In this document: piece by piece, positions 1-8,773 of the stretch
How positions within the stretch are numbered: position 1 is the stretch's first letter
Layout: each line of letters opens with the position of its first letter
DNA from: an uncultured Acetobacteraceae bacterium
GTDB lineage: Bacteria > Pseudomonadota > Alphaproteobacteria > Acetobacterales > Acetobacteraceae
Reading direction: 5' to 3'
Assembly: GCA_946476985.1 (NCBI GenBank)
Contig: CAMKWS010000001.1
Coordinates: forward strand, 310,001-374,000
Length of the DNA: 64,000 bases
The notes under the pieces: model-generated
The model's input: only the letters and a program-made list of their open reading frames with translations
Databases searched by the model: none
What the model was told of the DNA's origin: nothing
Made by a program: the position numbers and the translations under genes

Positions 1-450
1 CTCCGCTTGAGAAAGCAGTACAACAAGGTGCTGCGCAAGGTGTACATCCGCTAAATGTTCTTTTAGCTCTACCTCACTCAAAAATATGCCACCAACTTCT
101 GCAATGCCAAACGCGGCACGCACCACCATAACATCGACTTTATTTGCCTGATAATGATCCTCAAGATCTTCTATCCGTAATGTTCCTTCTACTTCAGGAA
201 CAGCCGTACACAGGTTTTGCCGCGCAGGGAAAGCCGCATCTATGACATGCGCGATGCTTTCCCCAGGCTTCCGAGGAAGTAACTTGCCTCCCATCTGTGC
301 CAGATTTTTTGCAAAACGCTCAGGGCTAGCATCACAATCCCCAAATACAGCGACTGGCGGCAAAGGATAAGCGTCTTCCTGAGGAGATTTATGTTCGCGC
401 AATTTAGCGAAAATGGCATCTCGTGCTGTCATATTCATTCCATCACTCAT
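1..450 (-). CDS. lutC: LutC, LUD-domain lactate utilization protein (3' end cut by window edge)
   Basis: This is the third subunit of the LutABC L-lactate oxidation complex, which oxidises lactate to pyruvate in the cytoplasm. The reading frame starts at the ATG at 450, overlaps the lutB stop as ATGA, and stays open for 150 codons to the left edge, so the C-terminus is missing. The visible part (MSDGMNMTARDAIFAKLREH...) carries the LUD-domain block with VVRAAFGIAEVGGIF, where LutC proteins have the 'aiAetGTi' segment, followed by LADVHLAQHLVVLL, close to the family pattern 'lpd.hi.vv'. Its place after lutA and lutB supports the call. Identity is good; the length cannot be given. Confidence 0.88.
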   Translation of the reverse strand, partial: MSDGMNMTARDAIFAKLREHKSPQEDAYPLPPVAVFGDCDASPERFAKNLAQMGGKLLPRKPGESIAHVIDAAFPARQNLCTAVPEVEGTLRIEDLEDHYQANKVDVMVVRAAFGIAEVGGIFLSEVELKEHLADVHLAQHLVVLLSQAE

Positions 451-1862
451 GCCTCTGTCTCCTCTTTTTCTGCGCCCTTCTCCTTATTCAAACGATTCTT
501 TTTATACCAGCTATGGAATGTTTCTTTCACCGGATGAGGTAATTCACGATGTTTCCCCCATTGGTTGAAGTAATTATACAGCGCAAACCTTGGAACAGTC
601 TTTAACGCAACTTCTGCCCCACTGATAGAAAGGCGGTATAAGGCAGGCTGAGCCAGCAAACGCCCTGCCATCTTCATAAGAGCCCGCTTTACAAAAGGTA
701 TCTCATGCCGCTCGGCAAGAACTTGGCGCCATTTGTAAAGTTGATCATGAATATTAATCTTCACCGGGCAAACATTTGTACAACTACCATTCATTGTTGA
801 TGCAAAAGGCAATGTACTAAATTTCTTTGCATTAAATGTTGGATCAATAATCGCGCCAATTGGTCCCGAATACACAGCTCCATAAGACTGCCCACCAGAC
901 CGACGATATACAGGACACGTATTCATACACGCACCACAGCGTATACATTTGAGAGACGACCAAAAATCATCCATCGCCAGCCGGTCTGAACGGCCATTAT
1001 CAACTAAAATCACATGCATTTCCCCACCCTTTTTAGGTTTCCGGAAATGCGTCGTATATTGCGTTATAGGTGACCCCAGAGCACTACGAGACAATAAACG
1101 AATAAATACACCTAGATCCGCCATGCGAGGGATAAGACGCTCAATCCCCAATGTCGCAATATGCAAATCTGGCAAATTCGCACTAAGATCGGCATTGCCT
1201 TCATTCGTACAGACCACAAAGGTCCCCGTCTCTGCGACAAGGAAATTACCCCCTGTCATCCCTGTATCGCCCGTCAGCAATGCGGGACGAGCAGCAATAC
1301 GCTGTGCCTCAGCAAGCTCATGGGGATCATCACTCGCCGGGTCTGTATCATAATATTTTGCAAAAAGCTGAGCGACATCGCCTGTAAGTTTCTGCACAGC
1401 AGGCACCACAACATGGCTTGGCATCTGTCCATCAAGCTGCTGGATACGCTCCCCAAGATCTGTTTCCGTCACGCTATATCCGCGCGGCTCCAGATACTCT
1501 CTCATCTCACATTCGTCTGTAATCATCGACTTACTTTTGATGATAGACGTCTTATTATGTTTTTTTAGGAGGCTCTCGACAATTCGATTATGCTCGGCGC
1601 CATCCCGCGCCCAATGAACATGTATCCCGTTACGACGGGCATTTTCTTCAAATTGTTCTAAATAATGTGGCAAATGTGCCAGTGTATGTTCTTTTAAGCG
1701 CGAAGCCTGCTCGCGTAAGTCTTGCCACTCTGGGAGAAGGTGCATCTGCTCATCACGTTTCTGACGCATATCCCATAAACGCTCATCATGAAACGTGTAA
1801 TGATCCTCCTTCTCAATCCATTCCGCCGCAGACTTCGCATGAGGAATGGGTTTATTACTCAT
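447..1862 (-). CDS. lutB: LutB, iron-sulfur LUD-domain subunit of lactate oxidation
   Basis: Iron-sulfur subunit of the LutABC lactate oxidation system, 471 residues, normal for LutB/YkgF. The N-terminal two thirds is a LUD domain, with TGDTGMTGGNFLVAETGT and PSHVVVPAVQKL inside it. The C-terminal part holds a ferredoxin-type [4Fe-4S] motif CIRCGACMNTCPVY near residues 306-317 and a second cysteine group CTNVCP near 361-366. A helical C-terminus follows. The gene overlaps lutA (1859) and lutC (450) by ATGA junctions, so the three are translationally coupled. Electrons probably pass on to the membrane chain; that is family knowledge and nothing in the window shows the acceptor. Confidence 0.93.
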   Translation of the reverse strand: MSNKPIPHAKSAAEWIEKEDHYTFHDERLWDMRQKRDEQMHLLPEWQDLREQASRLKEHTLAHLPHYLEQFEENARRNGIHVHWARDGAEHNRIVESLLKKHNKTSIIKSKSMITDECEMREYLEPRGYSVTETDLGERIQQLDGQMPSHVVVPAVQKLTGDVAQLFAKYYDTDPASDDPHELAEAQRIAARPALLTGDTGMTGGNFLVAETGTFVVCTNEGNADLSANLPDLHIATLGIERLIPRMADLGVFIRLLSRSALGSPITQYTTHFRKPKKGGEMHVILVDNGRSDRLAMDDFWSSLKCIRCGACMNTCPVYRRSGGQSYGAVYSGPIGAIIDPTFNAKKFSTLPFASTMNGSCTNVCPVKINIHDQLYKWRQVLAERHEIPFVKRALMKMAGRLLAQPALYRLSISGAEVALKTVPRFALYNYFNQWGKHRELPHPVKETFHSWYKKNRLNKEKGAEKEETEA

Positions 1863-2602
1863 GCCTTTGCTCCATTCAAAATCTCCGCGATATGAATGAA
1901 GCGGATTGGCACCCCATTCCTCTCAGCACACCCCTGCTGGTGCATCATGCAGGATGTATCGGCAGAGACGATATATTCCGCACCCGCTTCATGATGGTCG
2001 GTTACCTTATCCAGCCCCATCTTGGCAGATACAGCCTCTTCCGTAACGGAATAAGTTCCTCCAAAACCACAACATTCATCCGGACGTTTAGGTGTCGCAA
2101 AAGAAATACCCTTAACCGCAGATAGCAGTGTTTTAGGCTTAGAAAAAAACGGCTCCCCCAGCTCAGACATGCTTGCTGTCCGCAAAGAGCGCAATGTCGC
2201 GCAGCTATTATGCAGCCCCACACGATGAGGGAACTCAGCCCACGGAAAATCACGTACCTTTAAAACATCGTGAAGAAATTCTACCAGCTCATATGTATTT
2301 TGACGTACATGTCTTACATCAGCGGTTTGTTCCATTGCATCAAAATGGTCACGAACATGGTGTACACAGCTGCCAGATGGTGCGACGATTACATCATATT
2401 TAGCAAAATTTCGTACAAAAAGTTCTTCCGTCATCTTGGCATCTGGGCTGCACCCAGAATTAGCCATAGGCTGACCACAACATGTTTGGTCCATCGGGTA
2501 TTCTGCATTCTGACCCAATTTTTCCAACAGCTCGAGCGTTGCGATACCCGTCTTTGGATAGAAGGCATCTATATAGCAAGGAATAAACAAACCAATTTTC
2601 AT
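1859..2602 (-). CDS. lutA: LutA, cysteine-rich (CCG domain) subunit of lactate oxidation
   Basis: CCG-domain protein of the LutABC complex, 247 residues with the start used here. The frame is open to 2641, but the family begins MKIGLFIPCYIDAFYP, so I chose the ATG at 2602. Two cysteine-rich repeats characteristic of LutA/GlpC/HdrB proteins are visible: DQTCCGQPMANSGC in the first half and RPDECCGFGGTYSV in the second, followed by SADTSCMMHQQGC. It is the first gene of lutA-lutB-lutC and ends in an ATGA overlap with lutB. A near-palindrome at 2646-2659 lies upstream and may be its operator. Confidence 0.93.
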   Translation of the reverse strand: MKIGLFIPCYIDAFYPKTGIATLELLEKLGQNAEYPMDQTCCGQPMANSGCSPDAKMTEELFVRNFAKYDVIVAPSGSCVHHVRDHFDAMEQTADVRHVRQNTYELVEFLHDVLKVRDFPWAEFPHRVGLHNSCATLRSLRTASMSELGEPFFSKPKTLLSAVKGISFATPKRPDECCGFGGTYSVTEEAVSAKMGLDKVTDHHEAGAEYIVSADTSCMMHQQGCAERNGVPIRFIHIAEILNGAKA

Positions 2603-2645
2603 AATGTCGCAGCCTATAGAAAAAATGAAATAACGCAGCAATAAA

Positions 2646-2659
2646 CGAAAACGTTATCG
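2646..2659. promoter_or_regulatory. Candidate operator palindrome upstream of lutA
   Basis: CGAAAACGTTATCG is palindromic at 12 of 14 positions with a central CG and sits 44 bp upstream of the lutA start. The central-CG layout resembles LacI-family operators. No regulator gene is in view, so the role is inferred only from position and symmetry. Confidence 0.3.
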
Positions 2660-2751
2660 AACATAAATATATCCAACAGCTTATATATAATATTAAACGA
2701 TACTTTATTAAATTTCAATTATGAAATTTTTACCAAGCATCCCACTCATAT

Positions 2752-2783
2752 AAAAAAGGGGACGCACAAATACGCCCCCTTTT
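2752..2783 (-). terminator. Intrinsic terminator after alsS
   Basis: On the minus strand an AAAAGGGG arm pairs with CCCCTTTT across a short loop and ends in a run of T. It lies just downstream of the alsS stop and upstream of lutA. It therefore closes the alsD-alsS unit and insulates it from the lut operon. Confidence 0.75.
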
Positions 2784-2800
2784 GCCATAATACTACAGCA

Positions 2801-4501
2801 TTACATATTAATAACTCCTGATGGACTTTCTGAAAGCTCCGCAAGTGGCGCCATCAGATCAGGATTCTCCGCATAGTCAACTGGCACAGAGATCACAACA
2901 GGGCCTTGGGTTTCCATCCCCTCACGCAGGGCAGCCTTGAAACTATCAACACTATTAACGTTGATCCCCTTTGCACCGAAGGAACGTGCAAAAGCAGCAA
3001 AGTCAATTGGACCAAAAGCTACAGCTGCATCACGCCCATATTTCTTCTCTTCTTGGATACGCACCATATTATAATGCTGATCCGCCCAGATAATATGGAT
3101 GATATTGCTTTTGAGCCGTACCGCTGTCTCCAGCTCCATAGACGACATCATAAAGCTACCATCCCCGGATACAGAAATAACCTTCTGTGCAGGGTTCAAG
3201 ATACTAGCAGACATCGCCCATGGCAGAGCCACACCCATAGTCTGCTGCCCATTTGTGATGAGCATCTGACGAGCACGGAATACATCTAAGAACCGCGCAT
3301 GCCAAATATGGAACGACCCCATATCCAGGCAAATCGTAATATCCTGCTCAACAAAGCCTTCCATCACCTTAATGACTTCAAGCGGGTGTAACATACCCTG
3401 CTGCGTGCTTTTTGCTTTTGCGAAAGCTGCCTTCTTGGAGGCACGATAACTCTCTAAAATCGGGTCCATCGCAGAAGCTGCCTCTAAAAGACCAACTTCA
3501 TCTGTCAATTTCTTAACAGAAAGAGAAATGGATCCCACCAGCTCAATAGCAGGGGTAAAAGCATTGTCCAGCTGTGCAGGTACGGCATCAATATTAATAA
3601 TCGGCCGTTCTGTTTTTTTATTCCAAAGGCATGGATCATACTCAATAGGGTTATACCCAATGCTGATGATTAGATCTGCTTGATCGAGTAAATAGTCACC
3701 ATATTGATTACGGAACAGACCAATACGCCCCCCAAAACGGGACAGAAGGTCTTTAGACACCGCACCAGCAGCTTGGAAGCTTCCAACAACTGGCAGGTTT
3801 GTCTTCTTCATAAAGGCACGAATAGCCTCTGCATTTTCAGGCTCACTTGCCAACATCCCCAGCAAGATAATTGGTTTTTTAGCCTTTTTCAGCGCAGCAG
3901 CCGCTTCTTTGATTACATCATCTGGAGCAGCACCCAGTTTAGGGGCCTGATATGTACTCATAACGGCACAATCAGCTGGCGCATTAAGAACATCCATAGG
4001 AATGCTCACAAACGCCCCGCCTGCACGTGGACTTTCAGCAGCTCGAAGCGCATGACCAACAACCTCAGATGTTGCGGCTGGGGCGCCAATCTCTGCGCTA
4101 TATTTTGTCACCGGACGCAGCATGCTTACTGTATCCATGCTCTGATGCGTCAGTTTCAAAAGATCTGCACGACCAACAGCCCCACCAAATGCTAGGACGG
4201 GGTCCCCTTCTGACGTTGCTGTAGCAAGGCCTGTTGTCAGGTTAGAAACACCTGGGCCAGATGTTGCGATTGTAACACCCGCTTTACCCGTTAGGCGGCC
4301 AATACCTCCTGCCATAAATACAGCGTTTTGCTCATGGCGAGCTACGATTGTGCGGATCGGAGAATCTTCCAAAGCCTCAAAAAGACGGTCAATCTTCGCA
4401 CCGGGAATACCCACTACATGATCAACGCCGTGGGCTTCTAAATTACGAACAATAACATCCGCTGCACATTGTACCGGTTTATCTGAATTCTTCTGGCTCA
4501 T
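2801..4501 (-). CDS. alsS: Acetolactate synthase, catabolic type
   Basis: Thiamine-diphosphate enzyme that condenses two pyruvates to 2-acetolactate, 566 residues. The N-terminal domain has the catalytic glutamate in VARHEQNAVFMAGG. The C-terminal ThDP-binding motif is GDGSFMMSSMELETA, ending near HIIWADQHYNMV, which fits the catabolic AlsS/BudB group better than the anabolic IlvB group (no regulatory-subunit gene follows). It is transcribed after alsD with about 100 bp between them and ends in the terminator at 2752-2783. Product and decarboxylase together make acetoin, which disposes of pyruvate without acidifying the cytoplasm. Confidence 0.93.
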   Translation of the reverse strand: MSQKNSDKPVQCAADVIVRNLEAHGVDHVVGIPGAKIDRLFEALEDSPIRTIVARHEQNAVFMAGGIGRLTGKAGVTIATSGPGVSNLTTGLATATSEGDPVLAFGGAVGRADLLKLTHQSMDTVSMLRPVTKYSAEIGAPAATSEVVGHALRAAESPRAGGAFVSIPMDVLNAPADCAVMSTYQAPKLGAAPDDVIKEAAAALKKAKKPIILLGMLASEPENAEAIRAFMKKTNLPVVGSFQAAGAVSKDLLSRFGGRIGLFRNQYGDYLLDQADLIISIGYNPIEYDPCLWNKKTERPIINIDAVPAQLDNAFTPAIELVGSISLSVKKLTDEVGLLEAASAMDPILESYRASKKAAFAKAKSTQQGMLHPLEVIKVMEGFVEQDITICLDMGSFHIWHARFLDVFRARQMLITNGQQTMGVALPWAMSASILNPAQKVISVSGDGSFMMSSMELETAVRLKSNIIHIIWADQHYNMVRIQEEKKYGRDAAVAFGPIDFAAFARSFGAKGINVNSVDSFKAALREGMETQGPVVISVPVDYAENPDLMAPLAELSESPSGVINM

Positions 4502-4602
4502 GACGAAATTCCTGCTCGTTCCCCACTAGAGCGTATTTTTTCTAAACCGCAGCGGGGCATGTTATAAAAACTTAACCGGAGACACAGTCCAATGAAGACT
4601 GA

Positions 4603-5334
4603 TCAACCACCTTCGGCAGTCTGAATAGCTTCATGCAATCCAACTGGGAGGAGATCAGCTTCAGCGAATTCTTTTGTCCGTGGCAAAGCGATTTCTAGGT
4701 CAGACATACGCGCAACTTCCAGCTTACCAGCCTTCACGCGGTAATCTGTTACGTGCCCACCATGCTTGCGGTCATCACTCAGGAAATGAAGATGATACCC
4801 CGCCACATTAATGCCCTGCATATAAGGCGGCGTACGGAAACCAAGCATAACGCCACTTACATTACTCATTGTAAATGTAGGCTGCTTGGCAACAACCTCT
4901 AACATACCAGGATACGGCTTATGCTGGCAGAAAACTGTCCTTGTATCGACAGCCTCTAATTCGCCAGTGAAACGGACTGCCCCGAAGAGATTAGGGTTAT
5001 CAATCAACTTATTTACAAGCCCTTCGAACTCTTCTTTGTTCATAGGCTTATCAATGGTGACAATTTCTTCGGGTTCAAAGTAGGTCACACAAGCAAAAGG
5101 CGTTTTCATATCGCCAGTTGTGCCAGATGCGATCCCCTGAGAGCGGAACTGTCGAACCTCACCTTCAGCCACGATCATCTCACCATCTAGCGCATCAAAC
5201 GTGCCCAGACCAAAGTCACCGTGCTTTACCAGTTCCTCCAGCGTCATCTCACCATCATAAACAGCATCCAATAATGCAGCCATGGTCGATGTCTGGAAAA
5301 GACGATTTGGCTTTACACTTGAAGGTCGAGTCAT
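4603..5334 (-). CDS. alsD: Alpha-acetolactate decarboxylase
   Basis: Converts 2-acetolactate to acetoin and CO2 in the cytoplasm; 243 residues, the usual family length. The conserved zinc-binding region is visible as GYHLHFLSDDRKHGGHV, with the histidines that hold the metal, and the N-terminal FQTSTMAALLDAVYDG and DFGLGTFDALDGEM blocks are typical of AlsD/BudA. The start ATG at 5334 is preceded by an AGGGGG ribosome-binding site. It is the promoter-proximal gene of alsD-alsS and is divergent from the LysR regulator gene, the arrangement known for acetoin operons in several bacteria. Confidence 0.95.
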   Translation of the reverse strand: MTRPSSVKPNRLFQTSTMAALLDAVYDGEMTLEELVKHGDFGLGTFDALDGEMIVAEGEVRQFRSQGIASGTTGDMKTPFACVTYFEPEEIVTIDKPMNKEEFEGLVNKLIDNPNLFGAVRFTGELEAVDTRTVFCQHKPYPGMLEVVAKQPTFTMSNVSGVMLGFRTPPYMQGINVAGYHLHFLSDDRKHGGHVTDYRVKAGKLEVARMSDLEIALPRTKEFAEADLLPVGLHEAIQTAEGG

Positions 5335-5433
5335 ATTGCCCCCTGTGTTGTTATCAACTCCTTACCTAAAACAGCTTGAAACTCTACACCAATATATAGT
5401 TCCCATTATCTCCATATATATTATATATGTCTC
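5335..5433. promoter_or_regulatory. Divergent promoter region of alsD and alsR
   Basis: This 99 bp gap separates the two divergent starts. It is very AT-rich, with ATATAT runs at 5391-5396 and 5413-5428 flanking a C-rich centre. LysR-family regulators usually bind such a shared region, but I cannot name the exact box. A TATAAT on the minus strand (5425-5420) could serve alsDS. Confidence 0.45.
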
Positions 5434-6357
5434 ATGGATATTCGTCATTTTCGTTACTTTGTCACCGTTGCTGAGACAGGGAATATCACCCATGCAGCGG
5501 AAAAGCTTGGCATGGAGCAACCTCCTCTCAGCCAGCAGATACGCCAGCTTGAGACAATGCTAAAAGTCTCGCTTTTTCGCAGACAACCGCGCGGTGTCAG
5601 CCTCACAGAAGCGGGACGGGCACTTCTTCCGCATGCCCGATTGATTCTCGACCTACGTCGGCAATTTATCGAAAATGCTCACGGCCTTTCCCGTGGCGAA
5701 AAGGGGCACCTGCGTATCGGCCTTGCGGGAGCCGTTCCTCTACTCCCGAGCATTCCTTTTGCCGTCCGGCAATTTAGCAATATCGCTCCGGGAGTGACGC
5801 TGTCTTTAGAAGAAAGCAATACCCCTGCCCTTTGCGAGGCTCTACTCTCTTACAGAATAGACATCGCCATTCTACGCCCCCCCGTGCCGAATGACGCCAA
5901 TGTGCAAGTTATCCCTTTGCTAGACGAACCTACCCTCATCGCCCTGCCGAAAGGCCATCCTTTTACTGATCAACCTGAGATTCATCTTAGCAAATTAACG
6001 TCTGAGCCTTTGATCATCTTCCCTAGAGAGTTAGGACCGGGCTTTTTTGATGCAATCCTTGCAGCCTACCGCGATGCAGGCGTTACCCCTTCTCTCGGCC
6101 AGCAAGCCCCGCAAATTACAGGGACAATCCCTCTTGTTGCCGCAGGCCTTGGAGTGTCTATTGTTCCACAGTCCCTACGTCAGCTGCATACAGGCGGGGT
6201 GACATTCCATAAAATCGCCAATCCTGCTCCCCACGCGACATTAGCCATCGGACTACGTATGGGCGAGCAGCCACCGCTGATCGAACATTTTATCTCTGTA
6301 TTAAAACAAACTTGTCAGTCTGATGATCTGCTTATGCATGATCTATCACCCAACTGA
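5434..6357 (+). CDS. LysR-family transcriptional regulator, probably of alsDS
   Basis: A 307-residue LysR regulator. Residues 1-60 form the winged helix-turn-helix (MDIRHFRYFVTVAETGNI, then AAEKLGMEQPPLSQQIRQLE), and the rest is the periplasmic-binding-like effector domain beginning around residue 90 (GHLRIGLAGAVPLLPSIPF). Divergence from alsD at only 99 bp strongly suggests it controls acetoin formation, as AlsR does in Bacillus. That is inference from position, so no symbol is given. The gene ends at a hairpin shared with the convergent gapR. Confidence 0.9.
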   Translation: MDIRHFRYFVTVAETGNITHAAEKLGMEQPPLSQQIRQLETMLKVSLFRRQPRGVSLTEAGRALLPHARLILDLRRQFIENAHGLSRGEKGHLRIGLAGAVPLLPSIPFAVRQFSNIAPGVTLSLEESNTPALCEALLSYRIDIAILRPPVPNDANVQVIPLLDEPTLIALPKGHPFTDQPEIHLSKLTSEPLIIFPRELGPGFFDAILAAYRDAGVTPSLGQQAPQITGTIPLVAAGLGVSIVPQSLRQLHTGGVTFHKIANPAPHATLAIGLRMGEQPPLIEHFISVLKQTCQSDDLLMHDLSPN

Positions 6358-6393
6358 CCAACATACCTCACATATGTGTGGCAGTATAATAAA

Positions 6394-6424
6394 TGCCACC
6401 CCACTTAGTAAAAGCAGGGTGGCA
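6394..6424. terminator. Bidirectional hairpin between alsR-like gene and gapR
   Basis: TGCCACCC and GGGTGGCA form an 8 bp stem around a 15 base loop, between two convergent genes. T-rich flanks are present on both sides, although neither is a clean T run. Confidence 0.5.
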
Positions 6425-6434
6425 ATATCTTTAC

Positions 6435-6695
6435 TTACATTCCTAGAGCACGACGATAGATATCTAACAGAGTTTCTTGCTCTTCTACCTCAGCGGGCTC
6501 CTGTTTACGCAGCTTAATCAGCTGCTTGACAACCTTAACGTCAAACCCAGCGGATTTAGCTTCTGTAAAAATATCACGGATATCCGAGCCTAGTGCTTTG
6601 CGCTCTTCCTCAAGACGCTCAACACGTTCAATAATGGAGCGCAGACGGTCTGCTGCAACACCACCCGTGGCTGCGCCTTCGTTCCCATTATCCAT
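6435..6695 (-). CDS. gapR: GapR-like DUF2312 nucleoid protein
   Basis: Small DNA-binding protein of the DUF2312 (UPF0335) family, 86 residues from the ATG at 6695. In Caulobacter the family member GapR binds overtwisted AT-rich DNA ahead of replication and transcription. The diagnostic pattern is visible: AADRLRSIIERVERLEEERK forms the N-terminal coiled coil, followed by DIFTEAKSAGFDVKVVKQLI and the KLRKQEP segment. The open frame reaches 6773, but the ATG at 6695 has a good GAGGAG ribosome-binding site and gives the family's usual length. Single gene, convergent with the LysR gene. Confidence 0.88.
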   Translation of the reverse strand: MDNGNEGAATGGVAADRLRSIIERVERLEEERKALGSDIRDIFTEAKSAGFDVKVVKQLIKLRKQEPAEVEEQETLLDIYRRALGM

Positions 6696-7127
6696 AACTA
6701 CACTCCTCACTACTAAGCACCGACAATATATCAAGGGCGGCTTATCTTGCAGAGCGCTGCTGGTCAATGCCACTGACGATGATTACGGCAATATCAAGCG
6801 GTCTTTTATCATACGCAGACTCACGCGAGCATATCGCCCACTAGATACTCAACCCCACAAAACAAGAAAGTGAATACTCTTTCTTATTGCTTTCTCGCAA
6901 CTATACCACCGCCAAATTATAAGCAAAACTCCACAACAAAGAGCCGCTTATATCTCCCTCTACGTCCCCCTTATACGATGATGATATCTAACCTCTCTGC
7001 TATCACCCATGCGATATAGCTTGAATGACAGCTAAAACACGCTCTAAAAGGGACATCAGAAATATAAATTCAGTGGCGGGTTCCCGTCCATTTCAGGGTT
7101 TCCCAAAAAGGAAAGGTACGCCTTATC
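6696..7127. other. Gene-free spacer between gapR and zwf
   Basis: 432 bp between two divergent genes. It holds the upstream region of gapR and the zwf promoter region. Open frames crossing it have no family signature and no plausible ribosome-binding site. I see no repeat or RNA gene. Confidence 0.5.
7021..7050 (+). promoter_or_regulatory. Candidate zwf promoter
   Basis: TTGAAT and TAAAAG are separated by 18 bp and lie about 80 bp upstream of the zwf start. The match to the sigma-70 consensus is moderate. Confidence 0.3.
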
Positions 7128-8600
7128 ATGGCCAACTCTCAGCAGACCGCACCGTTTGATTACGTCATCTTCGGCGCCACGGGCGATCTGACGATGCGTA
7201 AACTTCTGCCTGCCCTTTATAACCAACTCCGTGTTGGGCATGTGCCAGAAGAAGCACGCATCATCGGGACCGCACGCTCCTCCCTCTCCCGTGAAGAATA
7301 TATCAACCGTGCCCGTGAAGCATTAGAGCGCTTCCTCCCTGCACAGCATCAAGACAACGCCCTTATCGAGCGCTTCTTAAAAAAAGTCCATTACGTCACT
7401 CTTGACGGTACAAAAACAGATCATAACTGGGATGAACTGAAAGCTGTCTTAGCTCAATCCCCAGAAGACCGCATCCGTGTCTATTATTTCTCTACAGCGC
7501 CGCAACTCTTTGAAGCTATCAGCGAGAACTTAAACAAACACGGGTTCATCACAGCTCACTCCCGCGTTGTTTTAGAAAAACCAATCGGGACAGACAGCGC
7601 CTCTGCTCGTGCCATTAATGAAGGTGTCAGCCGTTTCTTCTCTGAAGGGCAAATCTTCCGTATTGATCATTATCTCGGCAAAGAGACTGTGCAAGATATT
7701 ATTGCACTGCGCTTTGCAAACCCAATGATCAACGCGGTTTGGTCCAACGAATATATTCAAAGCATCCAAATCACCGCGGCTGAAACTGTCGGTGTTGAAG
7801 GTCGTGCCGCTTATTACGACACTTCCGGCGCACTACGTGACATGATCCAGAACCATCTTTTACAGGTCCTAAGCCTCTGCGCTATGGAAGCTCCTGCTGA
7901 TCTGAGCGCAGATTCTGTTCGTGATGCCAAGGTTAATGTCCTTAAAGCCCTGCGCCCCATCCCTGAGGAGAAAGTGGCAAGCGAGACTGTGCGCGCGCAA
8001 TATGTCAAAGGGGCTCTAAATGGGGTGGATGTCCCCGGCTATCTGGAAGAGCTAGGCGATACCAGCAACACAGAAACCTATGCCGCCATGCGCGCATATA
8101 TTGATACCCCACGTTGGAAGGATGTTCCTTTCTACATTCGCACCGCAAAGCGCTCGACACAGAAGGTGAGCGAAGTGGTGGTAACTTTCAAAAAATCCGC
8201 AACCGCTCTCTTCGGTGCAACACCAGCGGCAAACCGCCTTGTGATTCGTCTCCAGCCTGATGAAGGTTTCGGCTTAGCTCTGAATATTAAGAACCCATCT
8301 TCTGCAAATTTCTCCCTACAAAATGGAAGCTTGTCTGGAAAATTTGCTCCCGCAGATGGCTCTTTAATTCCAGACTCTTACGAACGCCTGATGCTAGATG
8401 CCGTGCGTGACTATCCTGTGCTCTTCATCCGCCGCGATGAAGTAGAGGCTGCTTGGGCATGGGTTGAGCCCACACTCAACGCTTGGGCTGCTAACAAAGC
8501 ACCCATGGCAACTTATGCTGCCGGATCTCACGGTCCAGATGCAGCACGCCAGTTCATCGCCTCAACAGGGGATGAATGGCACGAAGACATGGCCGACTAA
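7128..8600 (+). CDS. zwf: Glucose-6-phosphate 1-dehydrogenase
   Basis: First enzyme of the oxidative pentose phosphate pathway: glucose 6-phosphate plus NAD(P)+ to 6-phosphogluconolactone. It is 490 residues, the family's length. The nucleotide-binding motif FGATGDLTMRKLLPALYNQ sits near the N-terminus. The active-site signature RIDHYLGKE begins at about residue 178, and EKPIG is upstream of it. The start ATG at 7128 is preceded by AGGAAAGG. No pgl or gnd gene is adjacent, so it appears to be a single-gene unit ended by the hairpin at 8614-8652. Confidence 0.96.
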   Translation: MANSQQTAPFDYVIFGATGDLTMRKLLPALYNQLRVGHVPEEARIIGTARSSLSREEYINRAREALERFLPAQHQDNALIERFLKKVHYVTLDGTKTDHNWDELKAVLAQSPEDRIRVYYFSTAPQLFEAISENLNKHGFITAHSRVVLEKPIGTDSASARAINEGVSRFFSEGQIFRIDHYLGKETVQDIIALRFANPMINAVWSNEYIQSIQITAAETVGVEGRAAYYDTSGALRDMIQNHLLQVLSLCAMEAPADLSADSVRDAKVNVLKALRPIPEEKVASETVRAQYVKGALNGVDVPGYLEELGDTSNTETYAAMRAYIDTPRWKDVPFYIRTAKRSTQKVSEVVVTFKKSATALFGATPAANRLVIRLQPDEGFGLALNIKNPSSANFSLQNGSLSGKFAPADGSLIPDSYERLMLDAVRDYPVLFIRRDEVEAAWAWVEPTLNAWAANKAPMATYAAGSHGPDAARQFIASTGDEWHEDMAD

Positions 8601-8613
8601 TATCAGCCTTCCA

Positions 8614-8652
8614 CATTTGGGCTGTGACCTCACAATGGAAGCAGCCCAAATG
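8614..8652 (+). terminator. Hairpin after zwf
   Basis: CATTTGGGCTG and CAGCCCAAATG make a perfect 11 bp stem with a 17 base loop, 14 bp after the zwf stop. There is no clear T run after it, so it may be a 3' stabilising hairpin and not an intrinsic terminator. Confidence 0.5.
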
Positions 8653-8773
8653 GCATCTACTCCTCATAAATACACCGCGGCTATAAGTCGCTTCTTTCCT
8701 CTTTCTCGGTGCTATTTTGAAGAGTAATATCCCTTCTAATTGCTCTCCTCCATTTCAAGAGCAGGATGTTCCC

